From NCBI RefSeq assembly GCF_019420015.1, contig NZ_JAHZIA010000062.1, positions 1-17,106 on the forward strand: a DNA stretch of 17,106 nt, written 5' to 3'. The stretch comes from Anaerofustis sp. (GTDB taxonomy: Bacteria; Bacillota; Clostridia; Eubacteriales; Anaerofustaceae). Shown piece by piece: positions 1 to 6,477 of the stretch. Position 1 is the stretch's first letter, and every line of letters starts with the position of its first letter. The notes under the pieces were generated by a model. The model saw nothing but the letters and a program-made list of their open reading frames with translations, was not told the origin of the DNA and did no database searches. A program made the translations under genes and the position numbers.

Positions 1-60
1 CTTATGCTGATTTGCCCAGTAAGATTTTACAGGGATTCTTCTTCTCTCTATATCTTCCAT
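1..60 (-). CDS. Partial ORF of unknown function, N-terminus only
   Basis: An ATG at 58-60 on the minus strand opens a frame that runs off the left edge. It begins MEDIERRRIPVKSYW, and only 20 codons are visible. An in-frame TAA two codons upstream means the ATG would be the true start if the frame is coding. I see no clear Shine-Dalgarno sequence in the AT-rich upstream DNA. It lies downstream of decayed mobile-element debris and could be part of the same element. The family is not recognised, and coding status is uncertain. Confidence 0.3.
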   Translation of the reverse strand, partial: MEDIERRRIPVKSYWANQHK

Positions 61-138
61 AAATTACAATTTATCTATTTGCAATTATAACAAGAACAAT
101 AACCTCTATAAAGATAATTTAATAAAAAGATAATAAAA

Positions 139-163
139 AGTAGCAGAGTTCATTTCTGCTACT
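139..163 (-). terminator. Rho-independent terminator after the recombinase-tail fragment
   Basis: A perfect 9-bp stem, AGTAGCAGA (139-147) with TCTGCTACT (155-163), encloses a 7-nt loop. On the minus strand it is followed by a T-rich run (TTTTTATTATCTTTTTATT). It overlaps the stop codon at 162-164, so it terminates the minus-strand transcript of the remnant genes. Confidence 0.7.
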
Positions 164-323
164 ATATCTTTACCGTCATATGTTGGTCACATATAAAATT
201 CACAGTGATTGTTTCATCAGTATTAACAACCATATCTTCAACCGTTCTTTTTATTAAATCATAATCGTACTCAAGAATAGTTTTATCAAAATTTTCAAAT
301 CTAACCATAAATTCTTCTGATTC
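162..323 (-). pseudogene. C-terminal fragment resembling a large serine recombinase
   Basis: This frame is open from about 323 to the TAG at 162-164. From the ATG at 306-308 it encodes 48 residues. The pattern of an acidic lead-in, then YDYDLIKRTVEDMVV, then a beta-like ITVNF segment and a short basic end resembles the C-terminal tail of clostridial large serine recombinases, where an LVE-x-I/V-x-V segment is followed by an I-x-F strand. The catalytic resolvase domain, zinc ribbon and coiled coil are all absent, so if the resemblance holds this is only a remnant. It could instead be a small unrelated orphan protein. The call rests on pattern recognition, not a database match. Confidence 0.45.
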
Positions 324-489
324 TTAACCATTCTCCTTTGAGAACAATAACAGGTATTGATTTATACTTATATCCACTGATTTCATAGACCTTAAGTTTT
401 CGAATTCCACTATATGTAGCACTATTCTCTTTCTTTACTTGTTGCTCTAAAAATTGTCTATAAAACTTTTTTATTTGACTTATTGCTGT
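301..489 (-). pseudogene. SymE-like toxin domain fragment, truncated and without its own start
   Basis: The frame runs from just after a TAA at 490-492 to a TAG at 301-303, 62 codons, with no ATG. Its second half (RKLKVYEISGYKYKSIP, then VIVLKGEWL) matches the SymE/SpoVT-AbrB-like pattern K-L-x-V, tyrosine-rich spacer, x-P-x-I-x-L-K-G-x-W-L. SymE proteins normally continue with a glycine-rich GF-x-x-G-x-x-V strand. Here the sequence after GEWL turns into RIRRIYG and stops, so the domain is cut. Its N-terminal part (TAISQIKKFYRQFL) looks like the displaced end of the 78-aa ORF just upstream. Confidence 0.45.
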
Positions 490-694
490 TTACACTTGTA
501 TATTCGGCATATTTCGCTCTCGGTGTTCTTTTCTTATGATAGACAGTTATTCTATTAGGTACATCAAATTGATTGCTAAAAAGGCTCCAAAATTGTCCTG
601 TAGCATTTGATTTCAACTCGACACAGTTCTTTTCCTTTCTGACAATTGTAAAATAAGAATCATCAAATAGTTTATAGTCTCTTTTCTTTAGCAT
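458..694 (-). pseudogene. Small hypothetical protein, probably frameshifted near its C-terminus
   Basis: A 78-residue ORF starts MLKKRDYKLFDDSYF and contains an ELKS segment and a VYHKK segment. It resembles a family of roughly 90-aa clostridial hypothetical proteins known to me only as a pattern: D-Y, hydrophobic strands, VELKS-x-x-T/N-G, VYHK, then an A-I-x-x-I-K helix. The expected A-I-x-x-I-K helix is present but in the +1 frame (TAISQIKKFY, from 489). The frames would join as TSV-TAISQIKK if one A were removed from the AAA run at about 490. The last residues here (NSNKSNKKVL) are then out-of-frame translation. The SD is weak (GAAAG, 8 nt from the ATG). Function unknown. Confidence 0.45.
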
Positions 695-808
695 AAAATT
701 TTCTTTCGCAATAAAACATTTTTACACCAACTTTTAATGTTTATCTATTATTTAGACACAAATCATATCAATATCTAACCAAAGGGTTATATTATATTTT
801 ATTCAAAA

Positions 809-839
809 CAAAGGAAACCTTAAACAGCGGGCTCCTTTG
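809..839 (-). terminator. Weak hairpin at the end of the glycolipid operon
   Basis: A 7-bp stem, CAAAGGA (809-815) with TCCTTTG (833-839), has a 17-nt loop that contains the flippase stop codon (820-822). The minus-strand 3' side is TTTTGAATAAAAT, a poor U-tract. The plus-strand side is actually better (CTTTTTTATTTT), although no plus-strand gene precedes it. This is a tentative terminator. Confidence 0.35.
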
Positions 840-1869
840 CTTTTTTATTTTCCCAATATTTAAACTGAAAGAATATTATACTCACTCCGGAAATGAGAAC
901 AAACAAATAAAAATTTATCCCCCTTGAAACCAGCATTCCTGCCTCAACCAGTGTCGTAGGGTAAATGAATTTAAACAAAGAGAGAAAACCTCCTTCGCTT
1001 ACTCCGACTCCTCCCGGCAAAGGCAGTGCGGCAACTGAACTGTATAAAACAGCCTGAATTCCTATAACATCCGTTATTGAATATCCCTCAAGAGAAAAAG
1101 CTTTGTATACAAAAAACGTAACCGCATACATAAATATAAGCTGCATAAAAGTAATGAATATCGTCTTTATCAAAGCAACCTTATTTTTCTTAATGTACAG
1201 TGCACCCGCTCTGTATTCATTTAACTGTTCAGTTGCCTTAAGTTTAAATTTAAGAACATTTTTATATTTGCATTTTTCCAGTATTTTTACCACAATACCG
1301 ACAGCCTTATTCATAAAATTTTCACAAAATAACGCACTTAATATAAAAATAAATCCTATCATATTTATACTTATTCCGAAAAACAAAAGATACTTTATAT
1401 TCCCTATCTTTGAAGTAAAAAAGTCAAACTTCAAAAAGAATGCCAAAAGAGATATAAATATCGTATTTATCTGATAGCTCGCAAGCTCCGTCAACAAAGC
1501 CACCGCTCCGTGAGATATATCAATATTGTCTTTTTTCATATAATAAATCTGCATAGGCTGTCCTCCTGATGCAGAGGGTGTAACGGAACTGAAGAAAAAA
1601 CCTATAAGAGCATATTTAACACCTTTAAAAAAACCGACATTGTATCCCAAAATATTCAAATTCCTGAATATATTTATACCTTCAAAACTTATAAACAATC
1701 CCATGCATATTACTGCAATTAATATATAATATGGGTTTACATTTCTGAAACTTTCTAACAGCATTTTTGCGCTGTTATCTTTTAAAAGAATATAGAAAGT
1801 TATAATTATCATCAAAGCAAAGAATACAGAGGATTTAAGTATTGTTCTGAAACGAGAATTATCTTTCAT
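820..1869 (-). CDS. UPF0104/AglD-family flippase-like integral membrane protein
   Basis: This 349-aa polytopic membrane protein is related to the N-terminal transmembrane part of MprF (lysylphosphatidylglycerol synthase flippase domain) and to YbhN/AglD proteins. Family hallmarks are visible: FFSSVTPSASGGQPMQIYY (residues 93-110) followed by MKKD, and LPLPGGVGVSEGG (282-294). It has about eight hydrophobic segments. The start is ATG 1869, not the earlier in-frame ATG at 1896, because GGAGG lies 6 nt before 1869, inside the last codons of the deacetylase gene. The genes overlap by 11 nt, which implies translational coupling. It lacks the MprF aminoacyl-transferase domain. By family and context it is inferred to move a glycolipid or lipid-linked sugar across the membrane. 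The actual substrate is not shown by the sequence. Confidence 0.85.
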   Translation of the reverse strand: MKDNSRFRTILKSSVFFALMIIITFYILLKDNSAKMLLESFRNVNPYYILIAVICMGLFISFEGINIFRNLNILGYNVGFFKGVKYALIGFFFSSVTPSASGGQPMQIYYMKKDNIDISHGAVALLTELASYQINTIFISLLAFFLKFDFFTSKIGNIKYLLFFGISINMIGFIFILSALFCENFMNKAVGIVVKILEKCKYKNVLKFKLKATEQLNEYRAGALYIKKNKVALIKTIFITFMQLIFMYAVTFFVYKAFSLEGYSITDVIGIQAVLYSSVAALPLPGGVGVSEGGFLSLFKFIYPTTLVEAGMLVSRGINFYLFVLISGVSIIFFQFKYWENKKAKEPAV

Positions 1870-2563
1870 AAGTATCCTCCGCTTTCTTGAATTCATAACC
1901 CATGGCTATCCACTCAGGAATAAGCTCTTCAAGAGCCTGTATCATCTTTGCGGGAGCACAGTTCTCGCCTCTCCCGTCATGAAGACATACAGTACATCCG
2001 TCAAATACTCTCTTCTCCAATTTGCTTTTTATAATATCTTTACTGGTTTTCATCTCCCAATCTTCAGCCATAACATCCCACAAAAACACCTTTAATCCCA
2101 ATGATTTCATTTTGCAAATCATACTCAGATTAAACTGTCCCCAAGGAGGTCTGAAATACTTCACATCCACACCAAGATTCCTTAACGCATTAATACCTCT
2201 TTCGAAGTTCACCGCCGTCTCTGAGGGAGACTGAATAAGTGCGCTTTTGTGTTTATACCAATGCAATCCAATCGTGTGCCCGTCATCTTTCATCAATTTT
2301 ATTATATCCGGGTTATTTTCTACGTACTCTCCAAGAACAAAAAAAGTTCCTTTAATATCGTATTTTTTCAAAAGTTTCAAAAGCGTTGGAGTGTAGTTAG
2401 GGTCAGGACCGTCATCAAAGGTAAGATATATTACCTTTCTTTTGCTATTTTTGTTTCTCTTTATATATCTGTGTATCTTATAAAAATAAGTGGGTAAAAT
2501 CCCGTAAGCCAAACAAAGAAAGATAATAACACAAACAACAATAAGCTTAGCTTCCATACTCAT
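1859..2563 (-). CDS. Membrane-anchored polysaccharide deacetylase (NodB/CE4 family)
   Basis: A 234-aa metal-dependent carbohydrate deacetylase. CE4 motifs appear in order: TFDDGP (48-53, with D50/D51), metal-binding H101-x3-H105, RPPWG (138-142), DVMAEDW (163-169) and LHDG (194-197). One hydrophobic anchor spans residues 6-26. The anchor is followed by a very basic stretch (KIHRYIKRNKNSKRK, 29-43), while the N-terminal side has only one lysine. By the positive-inside rule the catalytic domain might therefore face the cytoplasm, unlike most wall deacetylases. The start overlaps the upstream glycosyltransferase stop in a TAATG, with GGAG 4 nt before it; Met3 (2557) is an alternative start. Likely substrates are an N-acetylated sugar on a glycolipid or wall glycan. 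Confidence 0.88.
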   Translation of the reverse strand: MSMEAKLIVVCVIIFLCLAYGILPTYFYKIHRYIKRNKNSKRKVIYLTFDDGPDPNYTPTLLKLLKKYDIKGTFFVLGEYVENNPDIIKLMKDDGHTIGLHWYKHKSALIQSPSETAVNFERGINALRNLGVDVKYFRPPWGQFNLSMICKMKSLGLKVFLWDVMAEDWEMKTSKDIIKSKLEKRVFDGCTVCLHDGRGENCAPAKMIQALEELIPEWIAMGYEFKKAEDTYER

Positions 2564-3621
2564 TACGCTCCGATTTTAACCTTTAAGAAGTCATTATTTA
2601 CTTCCCTTTTGATTCTTTGCATATTTCTTTTCATTTGTTCAAGAGCATTTTCGTCGTCTATTAATTCACTTATCCCTTTTAATATATCTTCTTTCTTATT
2701 CCAGCTTATACGCCCTATATTGTTTTTTTGTATATATTTAGCATTCCCTACCTCCTGCATAAGGAAAGGATGTATTATATACATGGGAGTAAGAGTATGT
2801 ATGGCTTCAAAGGTAGTCACTCCGCCCGACTTTGTAATTATAAGGTCTGAATCTTTCATATATTCATGAACTTTATCGGTAAAACCAACGACATTTATCA
2901 TAGGGAATCTACTCTTTATTTTGTCGTACATCTCCCTGTTCTTTCCGCATATCAATGTTATGCATATATCTTTTTTACCGGTAAGCTCTTTTAAAATATT
3001 CTCTATTCCGGGTATTAATCCAAGTCCGCCTCCCATAATAAGCAACCGTTTATATTCTCTTTTATCACTCTTTAATTCATATTCCTTTTTAAAGTTCTGC
3101 TTTACGGGAATACCGCATATTTGAATTTTATTTTCGTCAACACCCTTTAAAATAAGCTCTTCTTTTGTCTCCTTGCTTGCAACCACATATATATCGGTTT
3201 CGTTCCCCAACCATTCATTATGCGCCGTCACATCGGTTATGTAAGTATAAAGAGGAATATCACTTCCCTTAGTGCTTTTATACATGGATATGTATTTTGA
3301 CGATACAGGCATTGTTGAAATTATAATATCCGCATTATACTTTTCAATAAGATTATCTATCTTCTTTACAAGAACTTTTTTAAGCGGAATTTTTGTATCG
3401 TGATTTCCTGCAGTCTTGTTAAGAAGATTATAAAGCGATGCAAACTTGCTCGTCATCTGATTAAATCCCGAATATATGGTTTTAGACCAAGACGGGAACA
3501 AATACTCAATCACATCGACAACGTATCCCCTGTTATTTGTAAGTTCAACTTCTTCTTTGATGGCCTCGGCGGCGCTTAAATGCCCCATACCGAATTTTGC
3601 CGTTAAAATTAGTACATTCAT
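2563..3621 (-). CDS. MGDG-synthase/UgtP-type glycolipid glycosyltransferase (GT28-like)
   Basis: A 352-aa glycosyltransferase of the monogalactosyldiacylglycerol synthase/processive diacylglycerol glucosyltransferase family. The N-terminal acceptor domain has GMGHLSAAEAI (11-21) and the TD-x-x-x-H-x-x-W segment (129-137). The C-terminal nucleotide-sugar domain has MGGGLGLIPG (196-205), GFTDKVHEYM (246-255), TKSGGVTTFEA (263-273) and HP-x5-E-x2-NA (284-294). These enzymes transfer a hexose or HexNAc from UDP-sugar to diacylglycerol on the cytoplasmic membrane face. The start is ATG 3621, because AGAGGG sits 7-8 nt before it and almost touches the alternative ATG at 3627. It is the first gene of a coupled operon with the deacetylase and flippase-like genes. 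Sugar specificity cannot be read from the sequence. Confidence 0.88.
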   Translation of the reverse strand: MNVLILTAKFGMGHLSAAEAIKEEVELTNNRGYVVDVIEYLFPSWSKTIYSGFNQMTSKFASLYNLLNKTAGNHDTKIPLKKVLVKKIDNLIEKYNADIIISTMPVSSKYISMYKSTKGSDIPLYTYITDVTAHNEWLGNETDIYVVASKETKEELILKGVDENKIQICGIPVKQNFKKEYELKSDKREYKRLLIMGGGLGLIPGIENILKELTGKKDICITLICGKNREMYDKIKSRFPMINVVGFTDKVHEYMKDSDLIITKSGGVTTFEAIHTLTPMYIIHPFLMQEVGNAKYIQKNNIGRISWNKKEDILKGISELIDDENALEQMKRNMQRIKREVNNDFLKVKIGA

Positions 3622-3627
3622 TATCAT

Positions 3628-4192
3628 TCCCTCTTTTTATATGTAATTAAAAATATGTTTTATAAAATATAACATATAAATAAAAGAAAATGCGGCATTT
3701 AATATAAATATTACTTATATTTAATAATTATTTAATAAATACAAAAAATATCGCAAAATTTATCCCCATATATATCCTTTAATGTAAGTACCAAAAAATA
3801 AAAAAAACTATAAAACACGCAAGCAACCATATATTAAGAATTCTTACTTTGTAAAACAATCCCTGTACGTTTTTTTGCAATACAATTACAATCAAGTTAA
3901 AACAGTAATTGCCATTATACAATATTTCAATAAAACACTTTTATCCGGCTTACCAAAAATTTACATACATACTTTTATTTATTATATGGATTAAAATCCT
4001 TTTCAACCCGAAAATTAATGTCCCATCCAAAACAACAAATAATAAGCCAAACAACTTTACGACCTTTATTTTGATTACGAAAATACCATAAAAGAAAAAA
4101 TAACTTCTATTCGCAAACATTCAAAATAAAATCAAACATCAACTATTTCCAAGTATGTATTTCAAATAAAATACCCATTTAATGTTTACATA
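3628..4192. other. Gene-poor, very AT-rich intergenic stretch
   Basis: No convincing ORF lies here: plus-strand frames are short, low-complexity, and start at TTG without an SD. The stretch next to 3628 must hold the promoter of the glycosyltransferase operon, but I could not place clean -35/-10 boxes. A 7-bp inverted repeat (ATATGTT 3653-3659 / AACATAT 3671-3677) precedes that operon and may be chance in such AT-rich DNA. Confidence 0.5.
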
Positions 4193-4321
4193 TAAAAAAG
4201 CACCGGACAATTCGTCCGATGCTCTTAATAAGCTGCCTCACGCTCCCAACAACAAACCCAAATCAGCTTATTAGCACGATTTATTATTCTGATTAATTAT
4301 TTATAAATTATTTGTCTTTCT
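4193..4321 (-). ncRNA. Candidate small RNA of about 129 nt, family not recognised
   Basis: A complete transcription unit without a credible ORF. The promoter TTGATA-N17-TAATAT lies at 4328-4356, giving a start near 4321. The RNA has an AU-rich 5' half with no ATG. A 10-bp stem follows, TAATAAGCTG (4264-4273, minus strand) with CAGCTTATTA (4226-4235), enclosing a 28-nt G/U-rich loop with GGG, GGGAG and GAGG runs. The end is a classic terminator: a 10-bp stem (4199-4208/4214-4223, one G-U pair) and six T's (4193-4198). The short GTG or TTG frames end within a few codons and lack an SD. It does not match 6S, SRP, tmRNA, RNase P or a common riboswitch as I remember them. An unannotated sRNA is the best reading. 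Confidence 0.65.
4199..4223 (-). terminator. Strong terminator of the candidate small RNA
   Basis: In the minus-strand RNA, AGCAUCGGAC pairs with GUCCGGUGCU (10 bp including one U-G) around a 5-nt GAAUU loop. UUUUUU follows directly at 4198-4193. No protein gene ends here, which supports an independent RNA. Confidence 0.8.
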
Positions 4322-4327
4322 ATAATT

Positions 4328-4356
4328 ATATTATCACTTTGCCCATGCAATATCAA
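4328..4356 (-). promoter_or_regulatory. Sigma-A-type promoter of the candidate small RNA
   Basis: Minus-strand -35 TTGATA (4351-4356), a 17-nt spacer and -10 TAATAT (4328-4333) give a near-consensus promoter with a start near 4321. It fires away from the plus-strand promoter at 4465-4493. Confidence 0.65.
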
Positions 4357-4464
4357 CCAGGAATTTACAAGAATTAATCTTACTTTTTCTTCCTATTATC
4401 ATTGTTTACGAGTAAAAAACTTATTGCAGCCCGTAAATAAAGCTAGTATTTTTTAATACACATT

Positions 4465-4493
4465 TTGATATATATGCGATTATGTGGTATAAT
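4465..4493 (+). promoter_or_regulatory. Near-consensus promoter for the orphan 156-aa gene
   Basis: -35 TTGATA (4465-4470), a 17-nt spacer and a perfect -10 TATAAT (4488-4493). The predicted start near 4500 falls inside a 12-bp inverted repeat. The leader to the ATG at 4692 is about 190 nt, AT-rich, with no further ORF. Confidence 0.65.
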
Positions 4494-4496
4494 ACC

Positions 4497-4525
4497 TTAT
4501 ATTTCTTCATTTTGAAGAAATATAA
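4497..4525 (+). promoter_or_regulatory. 12-bp perfect inverted repeat at the transcription start
   Basis: TTATATTTCTTC (4497-4508) and GAAGAAATATAA (4514-4525) form a perfect inverted repeat around a 5-nt ATTTT spacer. It begins four bases after the -10 box and covers the predicted start. That position suits either a repressor operator or a stabilising 5' hairpin on the mRNA. There is no U-tract, so it is not a standard terminator. Confidence 0.55.
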
Positions 4526-4691
4526 ACTACTATAACAAAAAAGATTTAGTAATATAATGTAAGATAAATATATATTTTTTATCGATATTTGATAAAATTT
4601 TGTCTAAAATTTATCTAAAAAGCACAATTACCTTTATTTCCCCTTTCATTTAATTATAATAATTATTGATATTTACTAAGGAGTAATTTTA

Positions 4692-5162
4692 ATGGATCAA
4701 AACAACGATATATTTTTGCCTTTTCAAGCACTGGGACTGACGGTAAAATGCCGTTGCTTTACAATTTTGAAAATGAGCTGTACTCTAAACAGTATCCATA
4801 ATCCAAAGCACTACAAAAATATATGCTGCTATATGCTTGCACAAGAAGACGGTTTATACCTCATAAGTGACAATAATATTTACAATAAACACTTTATACC
4901 TTACTTCTGTGTTGATAAAATATATATCGTATTAAAAAAACACCTAAGGGATAAACACAATCATGCGGATTTAATTTCTTCATTAAAATTAATAAGAATA
5001 GATTCTCACGTAAAAGACAGATATCAGATTTTTACTTTGATGAATAATTCGGAGGATAAAAACCTAAATTTAAAGCTTCTTGAACAATCCGATATATTTG
5101 ATTACTTAAACTACAAAATTCCGGAATACAAAATAAAATATATTGTTGATTATAATTGCTGA
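4692..5162 (+). CDS. Orphan 156-aa cysteine-containing protein, function unknown
   Basis: No family recognised. The gene looks real: AAGGAG lies 8 nt before the ATG, with a consensus promoter and a start-site palindrome upstream and a terminator directly after. It begins MDQNNDIFLPFQALG. There is no signal peptide or obvious membrane segment, so it is probably cytoplasmic. Cysteines cluster at C20/C22, C30 and C45/C46, with another at 72 and a C-terminal Cys. There is no clean CxxC pair, so zinc binding is only a possibility. The C-terminal half alternates beta-like strands with charged helices. It stands alone, convergent with the aldolase gene and divergent from the candidate small RNA. Confidence 0.7.
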   Translation: MDQNNDIFLPFQALGLTVKCRCFTILKMSCTLNSIHNPKHYKNICCYMLAQEDGLYLISDNNIYNKHFIPYFCVDKIYIVLKKHLRDKHNHADLISSLKLIRIDSHVKDRYQIFTLMNNSEDKNLNLKLLEQSDIFDYLNYKIPEYKIKYIVDYNC

Positions 5163-5172
5163 TTAAATAAAG

Positions 5173-5201
5173 AAAACAAAAGTACCAAACACTTTTGTTT
5201 T
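5173..5201. terminator. Bidirectional terminator between the orphan gene and the aldolase
   Basis: An 11-bp perfect stem, AAAACAAAAGT (5173-5183) with ACTTTTGTTTT (5191-5201), has a 7-nt loop and lies between convergent genes. The minus-strand 3' side is CTTTATTT and the plus side is TTTTCC, so neither U-tract is perfect. The position nevertheless suits termination in both directions. Confidence 0.6.
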
Positions 5202-5238
5202 CCAAAAAATATTTAACATAACAAACAATTTTTTTCTA

Positions 5239-6120
5239 TTAAAGTATATTGCTGTAAAAAACTTTCATTGCATCTTTAACATTTTGTTTTATACCTTCAT
5301 ATGCATTCTCTACTATATCATGATAAAACAATTTATCAGAATCAGCATTATTAATATATTCCAAAACATTTTTTGCACCTGCTAAAGCAGAGTATGTATA
5401 ATAATTTATTTTTGTTATTCCATTATTAATTGCAACTTTAAAATCTTCATCAGATACACCAGATCCGCCATGCATTACAAAAGGAATATCAATTTCATTT
5501 TTTATTAAAGTAATTCTGTTTAAATCAAGTTTAGGTTCTTTTAAATATACACCATGACTTGTTCCAAAGGAAATTGCTAAAGCATCAACTCCTGTTCCTA
5601 GAACAAACTCTTTTGCTTGAGTAGGATTAGTATAGCAATCATCTTCATTATCAAAATTATCTATTGTAACACTATCTCTGCCTTCTCCTCCTCCAACAGA
5701 AGAATTAAGCATATGACCTAATTCCGCTTCAACATCTACACCCACGGCATGAGCAATTTTTACAATTTCTTTTGTTTCATTAAAATTTTCTTCATAACTT
5801 TTTTCTGATGCATCATACATAACCGAAGAGAATCCCATTCTTATTGCCTTTACACAATAATCAAATGAAGCACCATGATCAAGATGAACACAAACAGGAA
5901 CTTTTGCTCTTTTAGCATAATCTAACATTATTGGTCCAATCTCTTCTAGCGGTATTACATTTTCATGAACCTGTGCGTGCTGTACAATTACCGGAACATT
6001 TAATTCTTCCGCAGCACTAATTACAGCTTTTAATGTTTCTAAATTAGGAACATTAAAAGCACCTATCGCATATTTCTTTTCTTTTGCATCATTTAAAACT
6101 TCACTCATACTTACTAACAT
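5239..6120 (-). CDS. Class II ketose-bisphosphate-type aldolase (FbaA/GatY/KbaY superfamily)
   Basis: A 293-aa zinc-dependent aldolase expected to cleave a ketose (bis)phosphate to DHAP plus an aldehyde. Visible motifs: HLDHG (79-83; catalytic D81, zinc H82), SSVMYDAS (98-105), EAELGH (131-136), FGTSHGVY (185-192; zinc H189) and MHGGSG (216-221; zinc H217). The phosphate-binding KIN-x-x-T motif reads KINYYT (237-242), where FBA/GatY enzymes usually have small or acidic residues (N-V-A/D-T). There is also a glycine-rich insertion, SVGGGEGRDS (141-150). AAGGAGG lies 8 nt before the start; Met5 is an alternative. It is divergent from the PTS operon and shares its operator region, so it probably serves the imported sugar rather than central glycolysis. 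Confidence 0.85.
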   Translation of the reverse strand: MLVSMSEVLNDAKEKKYAIGAFNVPNLETLKAVISAAEELNVPVIVQHAQVHENVIPLEEIGPIMLDYAKRAKVPVCVHLDHGASFDYCVKAIRMGFSSVMYDASEKSYEENFNETKEIVKIAHAVGVDVEAELGHMLNSSVGGGEGRDSVTIDNFDNEDDCYTNPTQAKEFVLGTGVDALAISFGTSHGVYLKEPKLDLNRITLIKNEIDIPFVMHGGSGVSDEDFKVAINNGITKINYYTYSALAGAKNVLEYINNADSDKLFYHDIVENAYEGIKQNVKDAMKVFYSNIL

Positions 6121-6268
6121 TTAATATACCTCCTTTTATGTTAAATAAGTTTTATATTTTTAAGAGCTCTTTAGATAACATAAACATTTAAAACAATATT
6201 TTTTCTAAATTTAATAATAATCTATATCTAATGATTATAAATATTAATAAACCATATCTACATTTCGA

Positions 6269-6297
6269 ATTATAACAAATAGTAATATAAAAATCAA
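6269..6297 (-). promoter_or_regulatory. Promoter of the aldolase gene
   Basis: Minus-strand -35 TTGATT (6292-6297), a 17-nt spacer and -10 TATAAT (6269-6274). The start is near 6262, leaving a leader of about 140 nt. One copy of the operator-like motif (6273-6285) falls within the spacer and the edge of the -10 box, and another (6307-6319) lies just upstream of the -35. Confidence 0.65.
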
Positions 6298-6477
6298 GGA
6301 TTATATTTACCAATGGTAATATTTTATTTTAAAGAATATTGTATTTTCAATAACAATGGTAATATAATTTTATAAAAATTTAAAAAAAATAATTGCAATA
6401 TAATAAATTTTAATATATAATACTAACCACAGGTAATATAAAAACCAAAGTAGCAGTACAAGTGTTACCGACTGTAA
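6273..6477. promoter_or_regulatory. Array of five operator-like 13-bp motifs, probable GntR operators
   Basis: The best copy is the perfect inverted repeat TTACCA-A-TGGTAA at 6307-6319. Related copies: 6273-6285 (TAACAAATAGTAA, 10/13 identical), 6350-6362 (ATAACAATGGTAA, 11/13), 6424-6436 (TAACCACAGGTAA, 10/13) and 6465-6477 (TTACCGACTGTAA, 10/13). The last is itself the core of the 6-5-6 palindrome TGTTAC/GTAACA (6463-6479). Centre spacings are 34, 43, 74 and 41 bp. One copy lies in the aldolase promoter spacer and one on the PTS start site. Only one transcription factor, a GntR/HutC protein, is encoded in this locus, so it is the natural candidate ligand. Confidence 0.6.
6393..6421 (+). promoter_or_regulatory. 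Promoter of the PTS operon
   Basis: -35 TTGCAA (6393-6398), a 17-nt spacer and a perfect -10 TATAAT (6416-6421). The predicted start, about 6428, lies inside the motif copy at 6424-6436. A bound repressor there would block initiation. Confidence 0.65.

Noticed and set aside
301..694. An intact SymE/SymR-like toxin-antitoxin system
   Set aside because: The SymE-like segment has no start codon and is cut after KGEWL, and no antisense RNA promoter was evident. Remnant is the better reading.
1103..1474. 123-codon hydrophobic plus-strand frame opposite the flippase-like gene
   Set aside because: It is an antisense shadow of a transmembrane gene; there is no SD and the real gene is unambiguous by its family motifs.
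3909..4091. 60-codon plus-strand frame in the gene-poor region
   Set aside because: It starts at TTG with no SD, is low-complexity (Ile/Phe/Lys/Asn), and fits chance in AT-rich DNA.
4193..4321. 6S RNA, SRP RNA or a known riboswitch for the small RNA candidate
   Set aside because: The RNA is too short for 6S, and I see no SRP, tmRNA or riboswitch core as I remember them. No gene directly downstream on the same strand would be controlled by it.
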